DNA of 64,000 nt, from assembly GCA_035362335.1 (NCBI GenBank), contig DAOSDL010000008.1:1-64000 (forward strand), given 5' to 3'. How positions within the stretch are numbered: the first letter of the stretch is position 1; each line of letters starts with the position of its first letter. Position numbers and translations under genes: made by a program. The notes under the pieces are model-generated. The model did not search any database. It saw only the letters and a list, made by a program, of their open reading frames with translations, and had not been told where the DNA came from. Origin of the DNA: JAOSJT01 sp035362335. GTDB taxonomy: Bacteria > Bacteroidota > Ignavibacteria > SZUA-365. Shown in pieces: positions 52,435 through 61,658 of the stretch.

Positions 52435-54873
52435 CTACAATTCGAAGGTCAGGTCGGCAAACACATTGCGCTCGGCGCCGACGAAGTATTCCAGGCCTTC
52501 ACCACTCTGCGCATATAAAGTATCGAACAGATTGTTGACGGAGCAACGCAATTCGAGCGCGCGCAAACCAAAAATCGCGGGGAGGCGATACCCCACGCTG
52601 AGGTTCATCACGCCGTAGGCGTCCACCTTCCGTTGCTCGTTCTCGGTGTTGTCGGTGTATTGCTCGCCGACGAATTTCCACACCGCCGCCGAGGTAAAGC
52701 CCCCGTGCTGCCAGCTCAACTTCACATTTGCCAAACGCTCGGGGAAGCCCGCGATGCGATTCTCGTCTAGTGACACGGGACGCACCTGCCCTTCCACCTC
52801 GTCGAACACTGTGTAGCTCTCAAGACGACTGCGACTGAGCAGTCCGTTGACGTCCAGCGCCAGCGAAGGCAGGATGTGCCATTGCCCGGAAAACTCCACG
52901 CCCAGATGCCGTGTGCGGTCGGCATTGCCGGTGATGGGTTGACCAAAACGATCAAGTTGTCCGCTTTTCACAATCTCATCGCGAAAATCCATGGCATAGG
53001 CGTTGAGCAACAGCTTGAAGGGTCCGTTCGCGTAGCCCGCGCCGATTTCCACATTCAGCAAACGCTCGGGACGCACCAGCGGCCGATCGAAATCGAAGCT
53101 TCCGTCGGCGTTGCGCTCGTACTGCGGCGTGGCGCCACCGCTGGATTCCGCCGCATCGTAGAGATTTTTCAAACGCGGTTCGCGGCTGGTGTAGGACAGG
53201 TTTCCGTACAGATTCCAGGCCGGTGTGAGATTCCAGTTCACTCCCAGACGGGGATTCACAAAATGGTAATCCTGCGTCAGCGCCGTGCCGATGAAGCGTT
53301 CGTCATAGAGATGGTAGCGGTTGAACACGTACTGCACATTGCCCATGAGGTTCACGTCTTCGGTCAGCGGCAGCAACTCCTGCACATATACCGCGCCGAT
53401 GTCCTTGCCACCGCGATAGCTGTAGTACTGCCGGTCGGGATCCATGTCGGCGGGAAGATTGCCCGCCCACTGTACGCGGCCCCAATGCAGCGAGCGATGG
53501 CGCCGCAGTTCCAGTCCCGCGGTGAGGGCGCCGGCGCCGTGTTTCCAGGTGACGCGGGGCAGGATGCCCACCTGCCGGTTGTCCACATAGGCGCGGATGA
53601 TGGGGTTGAGCGGATCCACCGCGGGATCGAAGCCAAATTCCGGCGTCATGCGGAAGTACCCCGCATCCGTCCACCCGCTGCCATCGTAATCAAAGTAGCC
53701 CTGCCCCACCACGTAAAACAGCACGTTGTTGAACGTCCACGCATCGTCGATGCGCCATTCGTTGAGCAATTCGTAATGCGGCTGGCTGAAGCTCTCCTGT
53801 TCCTGCGGACGCCGCGGCTGCGTGTACGTGTAGGCGCCGTTCTCGTCGGTTTCCCAGTAGTTGAAGTTTTTCCTTCGCGCGTCGCGGTCCTTGATTACCG
53901 ATTTCGGAAGTCCGGTGTATGCGAGGCCGTCTTCGAGCGGCCCGCCGTACACATTGATGCGCGTGCTCACATTGCCATCGTAGCGCGTGGCGGCGAGGTA
54001 GTACGAGCTGGCCTTCACCCAGGCGTTGTCGCGGTAACCGTCGGTGCTCATGCGCGAGAGGCGGCCGTACAGCGCCCAGGTATTGTCGATCAACCCCGAA
54101 GCCATGGACAATGCATAACGCTGCGTGTTGTAGCTGCCTGCGCCGGTATTGATGGTGACGCCACGCTTGGTGGCGAAATCGCCCGTGATGATGTTGATGG
54201 ATCCGCCGATGGCCGGCGGTCCGTAGAAGGCGCTGCCCGCGCCGCGCTGCACCTGAATCTCTTCGGTGTTGCCCAGCATGTCCACAAGATTGATCCAGTA
54301 AATGTTGTGGTCCTCGGGATCGTTCTGCGGCACGCCATTCACCATCACCGACAGGCGGCGCTGATCGAAACCGCGTATGCGCAGGTAGTTGTAGCCGATG
54401 CCGTTGCCGCCTTCGGAATAGAAGGTGATGGCAGGCAGATCGCTCAGCAGCACGGGCACATCCTGCACGAAGTACTCGCGCTCGAGTTGCTCGCGACGCA
54501 CATCGGCGAAGGTCACCGGCGAGAAACGCTCCCGCGCTTTCATGGCCGACACCTCGATGGTGGGACCGGGCAGAGCCGCGGGTTGCAGGCGGATGTCCAT
54601 GCGCACCGCCGCATCGGCGATGGTGACCGCGCGTTCCTCCGTCTTGTATCCCACAAAACTCACCCGCACGGTGTAGTCACCGCGCGGAATATTGCGGAAA
54701 AGGAATTCACCGCGCGCGTCCGTGGCCATGCCACGGCCGTCCGGCAGGAGAATGATATTGGCGGATGGCAGCGCGTGCCCGTCGCGTGCGTCGCGTACCG
54801 TCCCGCTGAAATCCTGTGCGATTGCGCCCTGTGTGAGAAGAAGTATCACGAGGGCGAGTTTCCGGAAATGCAT
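52435..54873 (-). CDS. TonB-dependent receptor, predicted thiamine transporter
   Basis: An 812-residue outer-membrane receptor. Signal peptide at 1-19 (LALVILLLTQGAIAQ). CarboxypepD_reg-like domain at about 20-100 (GTVRDARDGHALPSANIILL). Plug at about 115-230 (LPAITFYSEGGNGIGYNYLR, VMVNGVPQNDPEDHNIYWIN, RGAGSAFYGPPAIGGSINII). A beta barrel follows, ending with an aromatic/leucine strand (VFADLTFEL). The substrate is inferred from the TPP riboswitch upstream and the thiamine kinase gene downstream. The ATG at 54873 has GGAG 6 nt upstream and is preferred to the ATG at 54885. Confidence 0.92.
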   Translation of the reverse strand: MHFRKLALVILLLTQGAIAQDFSGTVRDARDGHALPSANIILLPDGRGMATDARGEFLFRNIPRGDYTVRVSFVGYKTEERAVTIADAAVRMDIRLQPAALPGPTIEVSAMKARERFSPVTFADVRREQLEREYFVQDVPVLLSDLPAITFYSEGGNGIGYNYLRIRGFDQRRLSVMVNGVPQNDPEDHNIYWINLVDMLGNTEEIQVQRGAGSAFYGPPAIGGSINIITGDFATKRGVTINTGAGSYNTQRYALSMASGLIDNTWALYGRLSRMSTDGYRDNAWVKASSYYLAATRYDGNVSTRINVYGGPLEDGLAYTGLPKSVIKDRDARRKNFNYWETDENGAYTYTQPRRPQEQESFSQPHYELLNEWRIDDAWTFNNVLFYVVGQGYFDYDGSGWTDAGYFRMTPEFGFDPAVDPLNPIIRAYVDNRQVGILPRVTWKHGAGALTAGLELRRHRSLHWGRVQWAGNLPADMDPDRQYYSYRGGKDIGAVYVQELLPLTEDVNLMGNVQYVFNRYHLYDERFIGTALTQDYHFVNPRLGVNWNLTPAWNLYGNLSYTSREPRLKNLYDAAESSGGATPQYERNADGSFDFDRPLVRPERLLNVEIGAGYANGPFKLLLNAYAMDFRDEIVKSGQLDRFGQPITGNADRTRHLGVEFSGQWHILPSLALDVNGLLSRSRLESYTVFDEVEGQVRPVSLDENRIAGFPERLANVKLSWQHGGFTSAAVWKFVGEQYTDNTENEQRKVDAYGVMNLSVGYRLPAIFGLRALELRCSVNNLFDTLYAQSGEGLEYFVGAERNVFADLTFEL

Positions 54874-54935
54874 GCTGTACTCCATTCATGTGTTCCTGGA
54901 ACTCGACCCTGACGGGAAATACGTGGGGGGGAGAG

Positions 54936-54974
54936 GAAAAAGAAAAACCGTTGCCGCGCGAGGCACAACAACGG
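54936..54974 (-). terminator. Intrinsic terminator in the riboswitch leader
   Basis: The minus strand reads CCGTTGTTGTGCC..., then GGCAACGG and TTTTTCTTTTT. It lies between the TPP aptamer and the start codon, so ligand-bound aptamer probably promotes transcription termination. Confidence 0.75.
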
Positions 54975-54982
54975 GGGGGAGA

Positions 54983-55066
54983 ACTTTCCTTCCCTACGCC
55001 GGCATTATCCGGGTCAGGTTCGACGGGTGTGATCTCAGCTGCCCGTGTTCGGCAGCACCCCGAGTG
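54983..55066 (-). ncRNA. TPP riboswitch (THI element)
   Basis: The minus strand shows the conserved TPP aptamer parts in order: CTCGGGGTGC, GGGCAGCTGAGAT, ACACCCGTCGAACCTGA, CCGGATAATGCCGGCGTAGG and GAAGGAAAG. These match CUGAGA, the ACCCnnnGAACCUGAUC block and the UAAUGCCAGCGUAGGGA core almost exactly. It lies about 110 nt before the TonB receptor start and should switch the receptor/thiN operon off when TPP is plentiful. Confidence 0.96.
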
Positions 55067-55222
55067 TCGCCGTAAACTATCACGACGAGGGGTGAAACGC
55101 AAATGCAGCCATACGCATGCTGAAAAGCGTCCCGGACAGACGATACATGTCATCGAATACCTCCCGCCGCGGTTCTCCCGATTCCCATTGCACGGTAAGC
55201 ACGCCGCCGCCTATTTTGAGGG

Positions 55223-56587
55223 ATGAACATTCGCATACGCACATCGCTGCTTCTCGTCCTGCTCCTCGCCGCATCGTCCACGCATGCGCAGAATTGGACG
55301 CCCGCTTTCGACAAATTCACCTTGAGCAACGGCCTCGAGGTCATCCTCCATCGCGACAGCACACAACCGCTCGTGTCGGTGCACGCTGCCTATCGCGCGG
55401 GATCCGCGGTGGATCCCCGCGGCAAAACCGGACTCGCGCATATCGCGGGCGAAATGCTGATGATGGGTACCAAGCGCGTGCCTCGCACGGAACTCCTCGC
55501 CCTGCACAAGGATCACAACGCCGCGATTCAGGCGCAGACCGGTGTGGATTGGGTGAATCTCGCGACCACCGTTCCCATGAACCTGCTCGAGACCGCCATC
55601 ATGATCGAGGCGGACCGCATGCTGAACGCGGAACACGCGGTGACGAAGGAGAACTTCGAGAACATCACCAAGCGCATGCGCGACCTCACCGAAAAGCGCG
55701 GCAAGGAAGTACTCGGCACACTGACACAGGCGATTTACAACGAGATCTACAACGAGAAACATCCCTATCGCCATATCACCACCGGCGTACCGGAGCAACT
55801 CGCCGGCATCACCCTCACCGACGTGCGCAATCATGTGCGGAATTACTTCGTCCCCACAAATGCCAGTCTGTGCATCGGCGGGAACTTCGATCCCGCGCAG
55901 GCGCGTGCCCTGGTTGAAAAATATTTCGGACGAATCGCTCCCGGGAAATCGGGCAAATGGGTGAATGTGAGCGACGCGTTCACTCCGCTCGGACAGGGTG
56001 CGATGGTACACGAGGACTTGCTTTCCTACAATCAGTTGATTCTCGTGTTTCCCACCGTGCGAAGCAGCAATGCCGATGAGCCCGCGCTGCGTTTGCTCGC
56101 CTCGGCGCTCGCCGGCTCGTCCAACGCATTGATGCAGCGCGTCCTCTCGCGGCGTAATCCCGCGGTGCGTTCCGTGCAGGCCTCGCAGAGTTCGCAGGAG
56201 CTGGCGGGCACGTTCTGGATCACCGTCACGTGCAGGGCGGAGACGCGCTTGCAGCCGATTTTCGATGAAGTCATGGGAATGCTCGCGGCAGTGGCGCGGG
56301 ATGGTTTTCCGGAAGAGGACCTCGTGCCGGCCCGCAACGCCATGACCATGAATTTTCTCTCTCCGCTGGAAAGCTTCCACGGTTTCGGCGGTCGTTGCGA
56401 TTTGTTGAACCTCGGCAATCTGATGTCCGGCACGCCATTGTACAGCTTCACACAACTCGCCGCCGCGCAGGCGAAGGGCACCGCCGACATGCGTCGCGTG
56501 GCCGCCCGTTATCTCAATCCACAAAACCAACTGATCATCAGCGTGCTCCCGCACGGCAAAACCGCCCAGGCCGTGTCCGTGCAATAA
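55223..56587 (+). CDS. Secreted M16-family protein lacking the canonical zinc motif
   Basis: A 454-residue protein. Signal peptide at 1-22 (TSLLLVLLLAASSTHA). Two M16 pitrilysin-like halves are present: N-half FTLSNGLEVILHRDSTQPLV and GKTGLAHIAGEMLMMG, C-half FGRIAPGKSG, LSYNQLILVFPTV and ELAGTFWITVTC. The active site normally reads HxxEH. Here it is HIAGE, so the second His and the catalytic Glu positions are changed, though the third-ligand region (IMIEADRML) remains. It may be an inactive partner or use altered chemistry. Divergent from the thiamine operon; no catalytic M16 partner is adjacent. Confidence 0.88.
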   Translation: MNIRIRTSLLLVLLLAASSTHAQNWTPAFDKFTLSNGLEVILHRDSTQPLVSVHAAYRAGSAVDPRGKTGLAHIAGEMLMMGTKRVPRTELLALHKDHNAAIQAQTGVDWVNLATTVPMNLLETAIMIEADRMLNAEHAVTKENFENITKRMRDLTEKRGKEVLGTLTQAIYNEIYNEKHPYRHITTGVPEQLAGITLTDVRNHVRNYFVPTNASLCIGGNFDPAQARALVEKYFGRIAPGKSGKWVNVSDAFTPLGQGAMVHEDLLSYNQLILVFPTVRSSNADEPALRLLASALAGSSNALMQRVLSRRNPAVRSVQASQSSQELAGTFWITVTCRAETRLQPIFDEVMGMLAAVARDGFPEEDLVPARNAMTMNFLSPLESFHGFGGRCDLLNLGNLMSGTPLYSFTQLAAAQAKGTADMRRVAARYLNPQNQLIISVLPHGKTAQAVSVQ

Positions 56588-56617
56588 GGCGCGCTTCCCG
56601 ACTCCGACCGCACACGC

Positions 56618-56650
56618 AGGCCATCCCTCCCGGATGGCCTGTCTCGTTCT
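56618..56650 (+). terminator. Terminator after the M16 gene
   Basis: A 9-bp perfect stem, aggccatcc / ggatggcct, with a 5-nt loop, followed by a moderately T-rich tail (gtctcgttctt). Confidence 0.6.
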
Positions 56651-56661
56651 TCACCTCACCC

Positions 56662-56705
56662 GCATGAACCCTCTGTGTCCTCGGTGTCCCCCCGTGAACC
56701 CCATT
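56662..56705. repeat. Intergenic periodic motif (ctctgtgtcctcggtgtc type)
   Basis: A short non-coding run, cctctgtgtcctcggtgtcc then cccgtgaacccc, related to the cacagagtac/caccgagggc blocks of the large repeats at the window start. Confidence 0.4.
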
Positions 56706-56880
56706 CACGCGTCGGTCGATTTCTTCACAGGGACGAAACGATGACCTTGGCCTTGCAGGTGGCTATTTCGGCGGAAAAAGAGGGAATTTCGGTTTGGCAC
56801 GGTTTTTCTTGCTAAGGAAATCGTGCCGAAAAAACACCGCGGCACGGAGACTCGCACCCGACTGTCAAGGAGATACAATC

Positions 56881-57294
56881 ATGCGCACGCTATCCGCTCT
56901 CTTCGCCCTGTTCTTCCTCGTCCCGCTGGGATCGGCCCTTGGGCAGAACAGCAATCACGAACTCACCATGATCTGCACCACACCTGATGGGATCATGCGC
57001 ATCAGCGAGCAGAGCATCACCATCGCGGACTACAATCTCATTCTCGACGAAGTGGAAAAGGATGGCGTTGCCCGATATACTGATCCGGCGAAATCGGTCA
57101 CAGCGCTGCTCGACGCCCGCTCGGACGAAGGCCTGTACGTGGAGATTGTGGAAAACGGTGCCCGCATGCAAGTGGTGGCGGCTCGCTCGGCGATCAGCTA
57201 CAGCTACAGCCCTGCCGGTACGGCTCCTTCGTCTCCCGCATTGAGTTCCGGCATATTTCGCGAAGTCAAACAGACAAACACCAACAGCAAGTAA
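56881..57294 (+). CDS. Small secreted protein of unknown function
   Basis: A 137-residue protein. Signal peptide at about 1-21 (SALFALFFLVPLGSALG). The mature part has MICTTPDGIMRISEQSITI and a beta-rich middle (VEIVENGARMQVVAARSAI), then a Ser/Pro/Ala-rich tail ending KQTNTNSK. No family recognised. The AAGGAG ribosome site 8 nt upstream supports the ATG at 56881. Convergent with the next gene. Confidence 0.75.
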   Translation: MRTLSALFALFFLVPLGSALGQNSNHELTMICTTPDGIMRISEQSITIADYNLILDEVEKDGVARYTDPAKSVTALLDARSDEGLYVEIVENGARMQVVAARSAISYSYSPAGTAPSSPALSSGIFREVKQTNTNSK

Positions 57295-57387
57295 GCATCG
57301 TCCCCTGGCACACCTGAACCCATGACCAATACAGCGTAGCACCTGGCTCCTGGCCAAACAACTTGCATAATACCTCCGTGCAACAAC

Positions 57388-57433
57388 AACCCGCCCTGTA
57401 GAGCGTGCAACAACACAGGGCGGGTTGACTTTT
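57388..57433. terminator. Hairpin between convergent genes
   Basis: A perfect 12-bp stem, aacccgccctgt / acagggcgggtt, with a 15-nt loop. Plus-strand readthrough meets gactttt just after. Position and symmetry fit a shared terminator for the genes ending at 57294 and 57525. Confidence 0.75.
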
Positions 57434-57524
57434 ATCCACGGCCGTCAAACAGGTCACAGCCGAGCGTACGTGGGGGAGATTCCGGCGCAGACGATCCGCC
57501 ACCTCTCAGCCCACTATTCCGGAC

Positions 57525-58475
57525 TCACTCTTCTTCTTCTTCGGGGCGCTCGCGGAACATCCAGCGCAAGGGCCGCGCATCAAAGCGATCGAACAACTCG
57601 TCCGCGGTGATGGTATGGAGCACGGGTCGCGACGAAGCGGGCCGGACAACGAGACAGAGTGCGGCGTGCGGCTCCTCTTCCAAAAAAGAATACGCAAGCT
57701 CATCCAGCGGGAAGGACAGCGAGTCGGTGGCGCAGCCGCGTACGACCAGCGCGAGTGCATGATCACCCTGCTTGCAGAGGAAGTCGTACGGTGATTCGGC
57801 GGACAACCCCCCGCGCACCTCCCAACCCGCGGCGGTGAATTCTCGCAGCACTTGCTCGCGCGCTGCGTCGTCGAGGCGCGCCCGTTCTCCGCTCGCGTCC
57901 TCCTTTTCCTGCTGGCGCGCGAGTTGGAGGAACTCCTCATCCTCTATTTCCGGCTCCTCGTCGGGCATCTCGGGATTCAGTCGTTCGGTATCGCTGTAGG
58001 GCTGTGTCAATTCCACGTCGAGTAGCATCGCCGATTCCTCGGACAACTCGCGCAGCCCGTTCACGGAGGCCTGCTCCACTTCCGCATCGCCTTTGAGCTT
58101 CACCGGTTTCAGTGCGCCTTTGGATGTGATAAAGCGCAGTTCGCCAATCACCTCCCAGGGTAATTCGCGAAGGAACTGCATGGGCGTGCCGCTGCCATCG
58201 CGAGCTTCGACGATCTCCATGCCCTTCCGGAATCGTTCGCCCGTGGCCTTGCGCAATTGCCCGATATCGGTGATGATCTCACCCACCTCCATGCGCGCCA
58301 CCAGTGCGAGCGATCCATCGAAATCGCCCAGAACATACAGTGCATCCCCCGGTGCCACGCCGGCGGCGGAGAAACCCGTTCCCTCGCAATAACCGATGGG
58401 AACGTTGCTCCAGTTGTTGGCGAACATGTCGTCACAGTAATTGTTGTCCCAGTAGTAAGAAAAGAAACGCGGCAT
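57525..58475 (-). CDS. Protein with PUA/EVE-like N-domain and DUF3883-like C-domain
   Basis: A 316-residue protein. The N-terminal part opens MPRFFSYYWDNNYCDD and continues VAPGDALYVLGDFDGSLALV, an arrangement I associate with small N-terminal domains of HNH/restriction-linked proteins. A charged linker (about 150-195, rich in Glu/Asp) leads to a C-terminal domain (about 205-315): EFTAAGWEVRGGLSAESPYD, FLCKQGDHALALVVRGCATD and ELAYSFLEEEPHAALCLVV. This resembles DUF3883 (NO VEIN C-terminal), a restriction-endonuclease-like fold. The expected E-x-K is replaced by ALVVRG, so catalysis is doubtful. AGGAGGA precedes the ATG. Confidence 0.65.
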   Translation of the reverse strand: MPRFFSYYWDNNYCDDMFANNWSNVPIGYCEGTGFSAAGVAPGDALYVLGDFDGSLALVARMEVGEIITDIGQLRKATGERFRKGMEIVEARDGSGTPMQFLRELPWEVIGELRFITSKGALKPVKLKGDAEVEQASVNGLRELSEESAMLLDVELTQPYSDTERLNPEMPDEEPEIEDEEFLQLARQQEKEDASGERARLDDAAREQVLREFTAAGWEVRGGLSAESPYDFLCKQGDHALALVVRGCATDSLSFPLDELAYSFLEEEPHAALCLVVRPASSRPVLHTITADELFDRFDARPLRWMFRERPEEEEE

Positions 58476-58550
58476 GGATTCCTCCTGGATTATATCCGAG
58501 GAAGATACCGCATTGCCGCGCTTCTCTCAAATACCGACGAGCCTGCAGCC

Positions 58551-59388
58551 CGCGTCGCGAGTCCTACAGTTTTCCCACCCGCCGTGCCACAATGCCCTGC
58601 GCCGTGTGCAAGGTGATGAGATAGCTGCCGCGTGGCAAGCCGGAGACATCAAAGCTCACACGCTGCCCGGAAGCGACGCCGCGGATCGCATCGAGTGAGC
58701 GACCGAGCATATCGTGCAGCCGTACTTCGACAGGCGAAGCATCCACGGTCGTGCAGGTGACGTACATCCGCGTGCTGGCCGGATCGGGATACACCTCCAG
58801 GCGCAGGCCCGCTGGCGACGCCACCGCCGTGATGGCCACCGTCGTCACCGCGAAGGGATCGGACTCCGCCACGCAGCCTTCCGTCGAGACCGCCTCGACA
58901 TGATACACGCCCGGCTGCTCCACGGTGAATTGTGGCTGCGTATCGTCCTGCACAAGCACGCCGTCCCGATACCACAGGAAGCGGGCGGCGGGCGTCTGCA
59001 CCAGCAGGGTGTCGGCGATGCGCGCGATCTCGGGTTTCACCGGACGCGGATGGAAGGTGGCGATGTACTGCTCCGATGTGTGCGTGCAGCCGAATTCATC
59101 CGTACCCGTCACGCGCAAGGGCTGCGCCGAGGTCACGGGCACGAGGCGTCCGCCGCGTCGATCGCTCCAGTGGTATTCCGCGAACTCCTCCACAGCACGC
59201 AGCCAAATCGTATCGCCCTCGCAGGCGGCGGGTGGCGTGGCTTCGATGCTCACCGCGCGAGCCGGTCGCGCGTGAATGGTAAACACACGCGACGACAGCG
59301 TGTCGCCCCGCGCGTTCACGGCACGCACCTGATACTCGCCCGTTGCCTTCACCACGATACCGCGCGTGCGTGCGCCGGTGCTCCAGAG
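58551..59388 (-). repeat. 838-bp direct repeat, copy A (T9SS/Ig-like cassette)
   Basis: Matches 61659-62496 at a constant offset of 3108 bp. By eye, 58652-59259 (608 bp) shows no mismatch, synonymous sites included. About a dozen and a half mismatches lie in the two ends. Beyond about 59388 the two genes diverge sharply. Confidence 0.92.
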
Positions 59389-61548
59389 ATATGATGAGAA
59401 ATGGTCCTCCGCCTCCAGCGTCACGCTATCGGCCGAACAGACAGATCCCAGGTATCCCGTGCGGACCACTGCCACCGAGTCCCTGCTGTCGAGAGGCATG
59501 AAGAGATACTGCTTATAATACTGGATGTGCTCGTGCGTGGTGGATGTGACGAAAGATCTAAAGGTGACCGGGGTAAATCGCGGAACATCGGGGTGTATGA
59601 ATTCCCACGATACAACACCGGTATCGCCGGGGGCCAAAATGGACGGCGTGAGCTTTTTCGTCAAATCGAGTTGCGAAGCGGGTGGCGCGAGCGCGAGTTG
59701 CCCCTCCATTTCCAGAGACACACTGATTTCGCCCGTAGGGTGACCACCAGTATTCATTACCAGCAAATGGAAAGGAATAGGCATGGGGCTGTAGCGACCG
59801 GTAACGGGATCGATGTCGATGACCTCTCCCCATTCAACAACGCTCAAATCCAGGATCGGTTGCGTCGATGGGTACTCGACCCACGCGCGGCAAACAAACG
59901 CTGGGTAATTCGTGAACAACACCTCGAGAGGGAAGTCGTTTACGCCGTACCAATTCATCGGGCGCTTTGGACGAACCGTCCAGACGAAATCAATGGAGTC
60001 ACCGGGTGATATACTCCTGTTGGCAGGGATGACTTCGTCCTCCGCCGGGTGCACGAGAGTGGCGAAACGGTCGTAGGAGAGCATGCGGATCTTCTCGATG
60101 TCGGCACTGACCTGACCGACATTTTTTATCCGATACCGTAGCTCGATCTCCTCGGGGTGGAAGCGCTCCGTCTTGTAATCGTAACTCAGCACCTGCGTCG
60201 GCAACTCCACGGCGAGCAACATCGGGGCTTCACGTACGACGCCAAGTGTGGACGATTGTAATTCGGGTATGAAGCAACCACTACCCTTGAGATCCATGGA
60301 AAAAAGAGGTACTTCGCATTCGGTGGCGTGAACTTGATCCTGCGCCTGACAGTAGATTCGCAACAACGTCTCCGTGCCTCGCACAAATACGGGGGACTCG
60401 GATTCCAACGTCATCGTGTCCCTGCGCATGCCCATTGACACAATCACGGCGCGAGAGTCCGAGAAGGAGAATTCATACCGCAACCGGTACCATCCCTCCT
60501 TCCAATACGGAAACTTCAGTGCAAAGGGTGGCAACCACACCCCCTCGTCGGGGGCATGGATCAGCAAGGGAAGTGATGTCTCCGAGGCGCGCCGCATTGT
60601 TGCGGAGGGAAAGCCGATGCGGACCCGCTGGAACACGCTGCTGTCCAAGGGAGCGCTGTATTGCGCATATCCAACCGGCGTTCGGTAACAAGAATTCAGC
60701 AGTTGAACGGACACATCATGCTGTGCACCGTCGGGACACTTCGCTTGGTAGGAAATCTTGCAATACTCCTCTCCCGCGCGAAGGCGATGGAAGGCCTCCA
60801 TGAACGCCGAAGTCGCCTCGGTGGCATTCGATACTCGTGCGAAATACCCGCCGGTGGCCTCGGCAAGCAGCGCGAAGTCGGTGAAACTTCCCCCGCCTCC
60901 ATACGCGATGATATGCACGGGAAAACGATGTTGGTTGGCCAGGGCAACGACCTCCCCGGCGGTACGGAGGGACACCGCGTCGTCGTTGTCGACTAAGGCG
61001 ACGACGCCGTACGATTGCTTCCCACCACTGTCGAGCAGTCGCAGCAGACCTTCGTACATCGCATCGTATACGCCACTTGAACCCGAGGTGGGCAGGGCAT
61101 GCACCGCATCTTCCAGCAACGAACGAATCGAGGTCATCGCCTGTCGAAGCTGCGTCTGTCCATTGGCAGCTATGACCGCCGCTTCGTCCGTCAAGCCATC
61201 CATATTCCCGACGAAGGTGAGTGCCGCTTCCCTGAGTACGGCGGTGCCGTCGCCGCGCATGCTCCCGCTGGCATCGAGAACCAGTGCGGCGGAAAACGCG
61301 TGCGGGCCCGGCGTCGGGCAGGACACCGTGAAATCGGTGATCGATCTGGTGTTGTCATTGATGCGCAGATGGTCATTCCGGAGGTCCGGTATCGGATTTC
61401 CGAGACATTGGGCCTTGACGTACAGTGTCACCTCCGGCCACGATACTTCCGCACGCTGAACACGCAACTCGGTCTGTCCGTGCGCGAACGTGGAAACAAT
61501 GGCAAAGAGGAAAATGAATTCCAATATTCGACTACGACCGATACCCAT
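58564..61548 (-). CDS. VWA-domain surface protein with T9SS sorting domain
   Basis: A 994-residue protein. Signal peptide at about 1-25 (ILEFIFLFAIVSTFAHGQ). VWA domain at about 75-260 with an intact MIDAS start (LVLDASGSMRGDG), GVVALVDNDDAVSL and HIIAYGGGGSFTDFALLAEA. Then beta-sandwich repeats (about 285-700) with LLSYDRFATLVHPAE and FHLLVMNTGGHPTGEI. Two Ig/PKD-like modules at about 720-900 are CSADSVTLEAEDHFSSYLWS and ACEGDTIWLRAVEEFAEYHW. The T9SS tail is at about 905-994 (EVYPDPASTRMYV, LHDMLGRSLD, GLPRGSYLITL). Probably a surface adhesin-like protein. The ATG at 61548 has GGAGGAG upstream. Confidence 0.9.
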   Translation of the reverse strand: MGIGRSRILEFIFLFAIVSTFAHGQTELRVQRAEVSWPEVTLYVKAQCLGNPIPDLRNDHLRINDNTRSITDFTVSCPTPGPHAFSAALVLDASGSMRGDGTAVLREAALTFVGNMDGLTDEAAVIAANGQTQLRQAMTSIRSLLEDAVHALPTSGSSGVYDAMYEGLLRLLDSGGKQSYGVVALVDNDDAVSLRTAGEVVALANQHRFPVHIIAYGGGGSFTDFALLAEATGGYFARVSNATEATSAFMEAFHRLRAGEEYCKISYQAKCPDGAQHDVSVQLLNSCYRTPVGYAQYSAPLDSSVFQRVRIGFPSATMRRASETSLPLLIHAPDEGVWLPPFALKFPYWKEGWYRLRYEFSFSDSRAVIVSMGMRRDTMTLESESPVFVRGTETLLRIYCQAQDQVHATECEVPLFSMDLKGSGCFIPELQSSTLGVVREAPMLLAVELPTQVLSYDYKTERFHPEEIELRYRIKNVGQVSADIEKIRMLSYDRFATLVHPAEDEVIPANRSISPGDSIDFVWTVRPKRPMNWYGVNDFPLEVLFTNYPAFVCRAWVEYPSTQPILDLSVVEWGEVIDIDPVTGRYSPMPIPFHLLVMNTGGHPTGEISVSLEMEGQLALAPPASQLDLTKKLTPSILAPGDTGVVSWEFIHPDVPRFTPVTFRSFVTSTTHEHIQYYKQYLFMPLDSRDSVAVVRTGYLGSVCSADSVTLEAEDHFSSYLWSTGARTRGIVVKATGEYQVRAVNARGDTLSSRVFTIHARPARAVSIEATPPAACEGDTIWLRAVEEFAEYHWSDRRGGRLVPVTSAQPLRVTGTDEFGCTHTSEQYIATFHPRPVKPEIARIADTLLVQTPAARFLWYRDGVLVQDDTQPQFTVEQPGVYHVEAVSTEGCVAESDPFAVTTVAITAVASPAGLRLEVYPDPASTRMYVTCTTVDASPVEVRLHDMLGRSLDAIRGVASGQRVSFDVSGLPRGSYLITLHTAQGIVARRVGKL

Positions 61549-61658
61549 GGCTCCTCCGGCTGTCAGGTGCGTGTACGATCTCTGATCGTTGTTCAACACA
61601 AGCGAGCTGCGGCATCCCGCAGTGTTCGCGCGATTCCTCATATGGGTGCATTTCCACC

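Noticed and set aside
58476..58500. TATAAT-like box just before the DUF3883-like gene
   Set aside because: A good -10 match, but it lies so close to the ribosome site that the leader would be almost absent, and no -35 is seen at the right distance.
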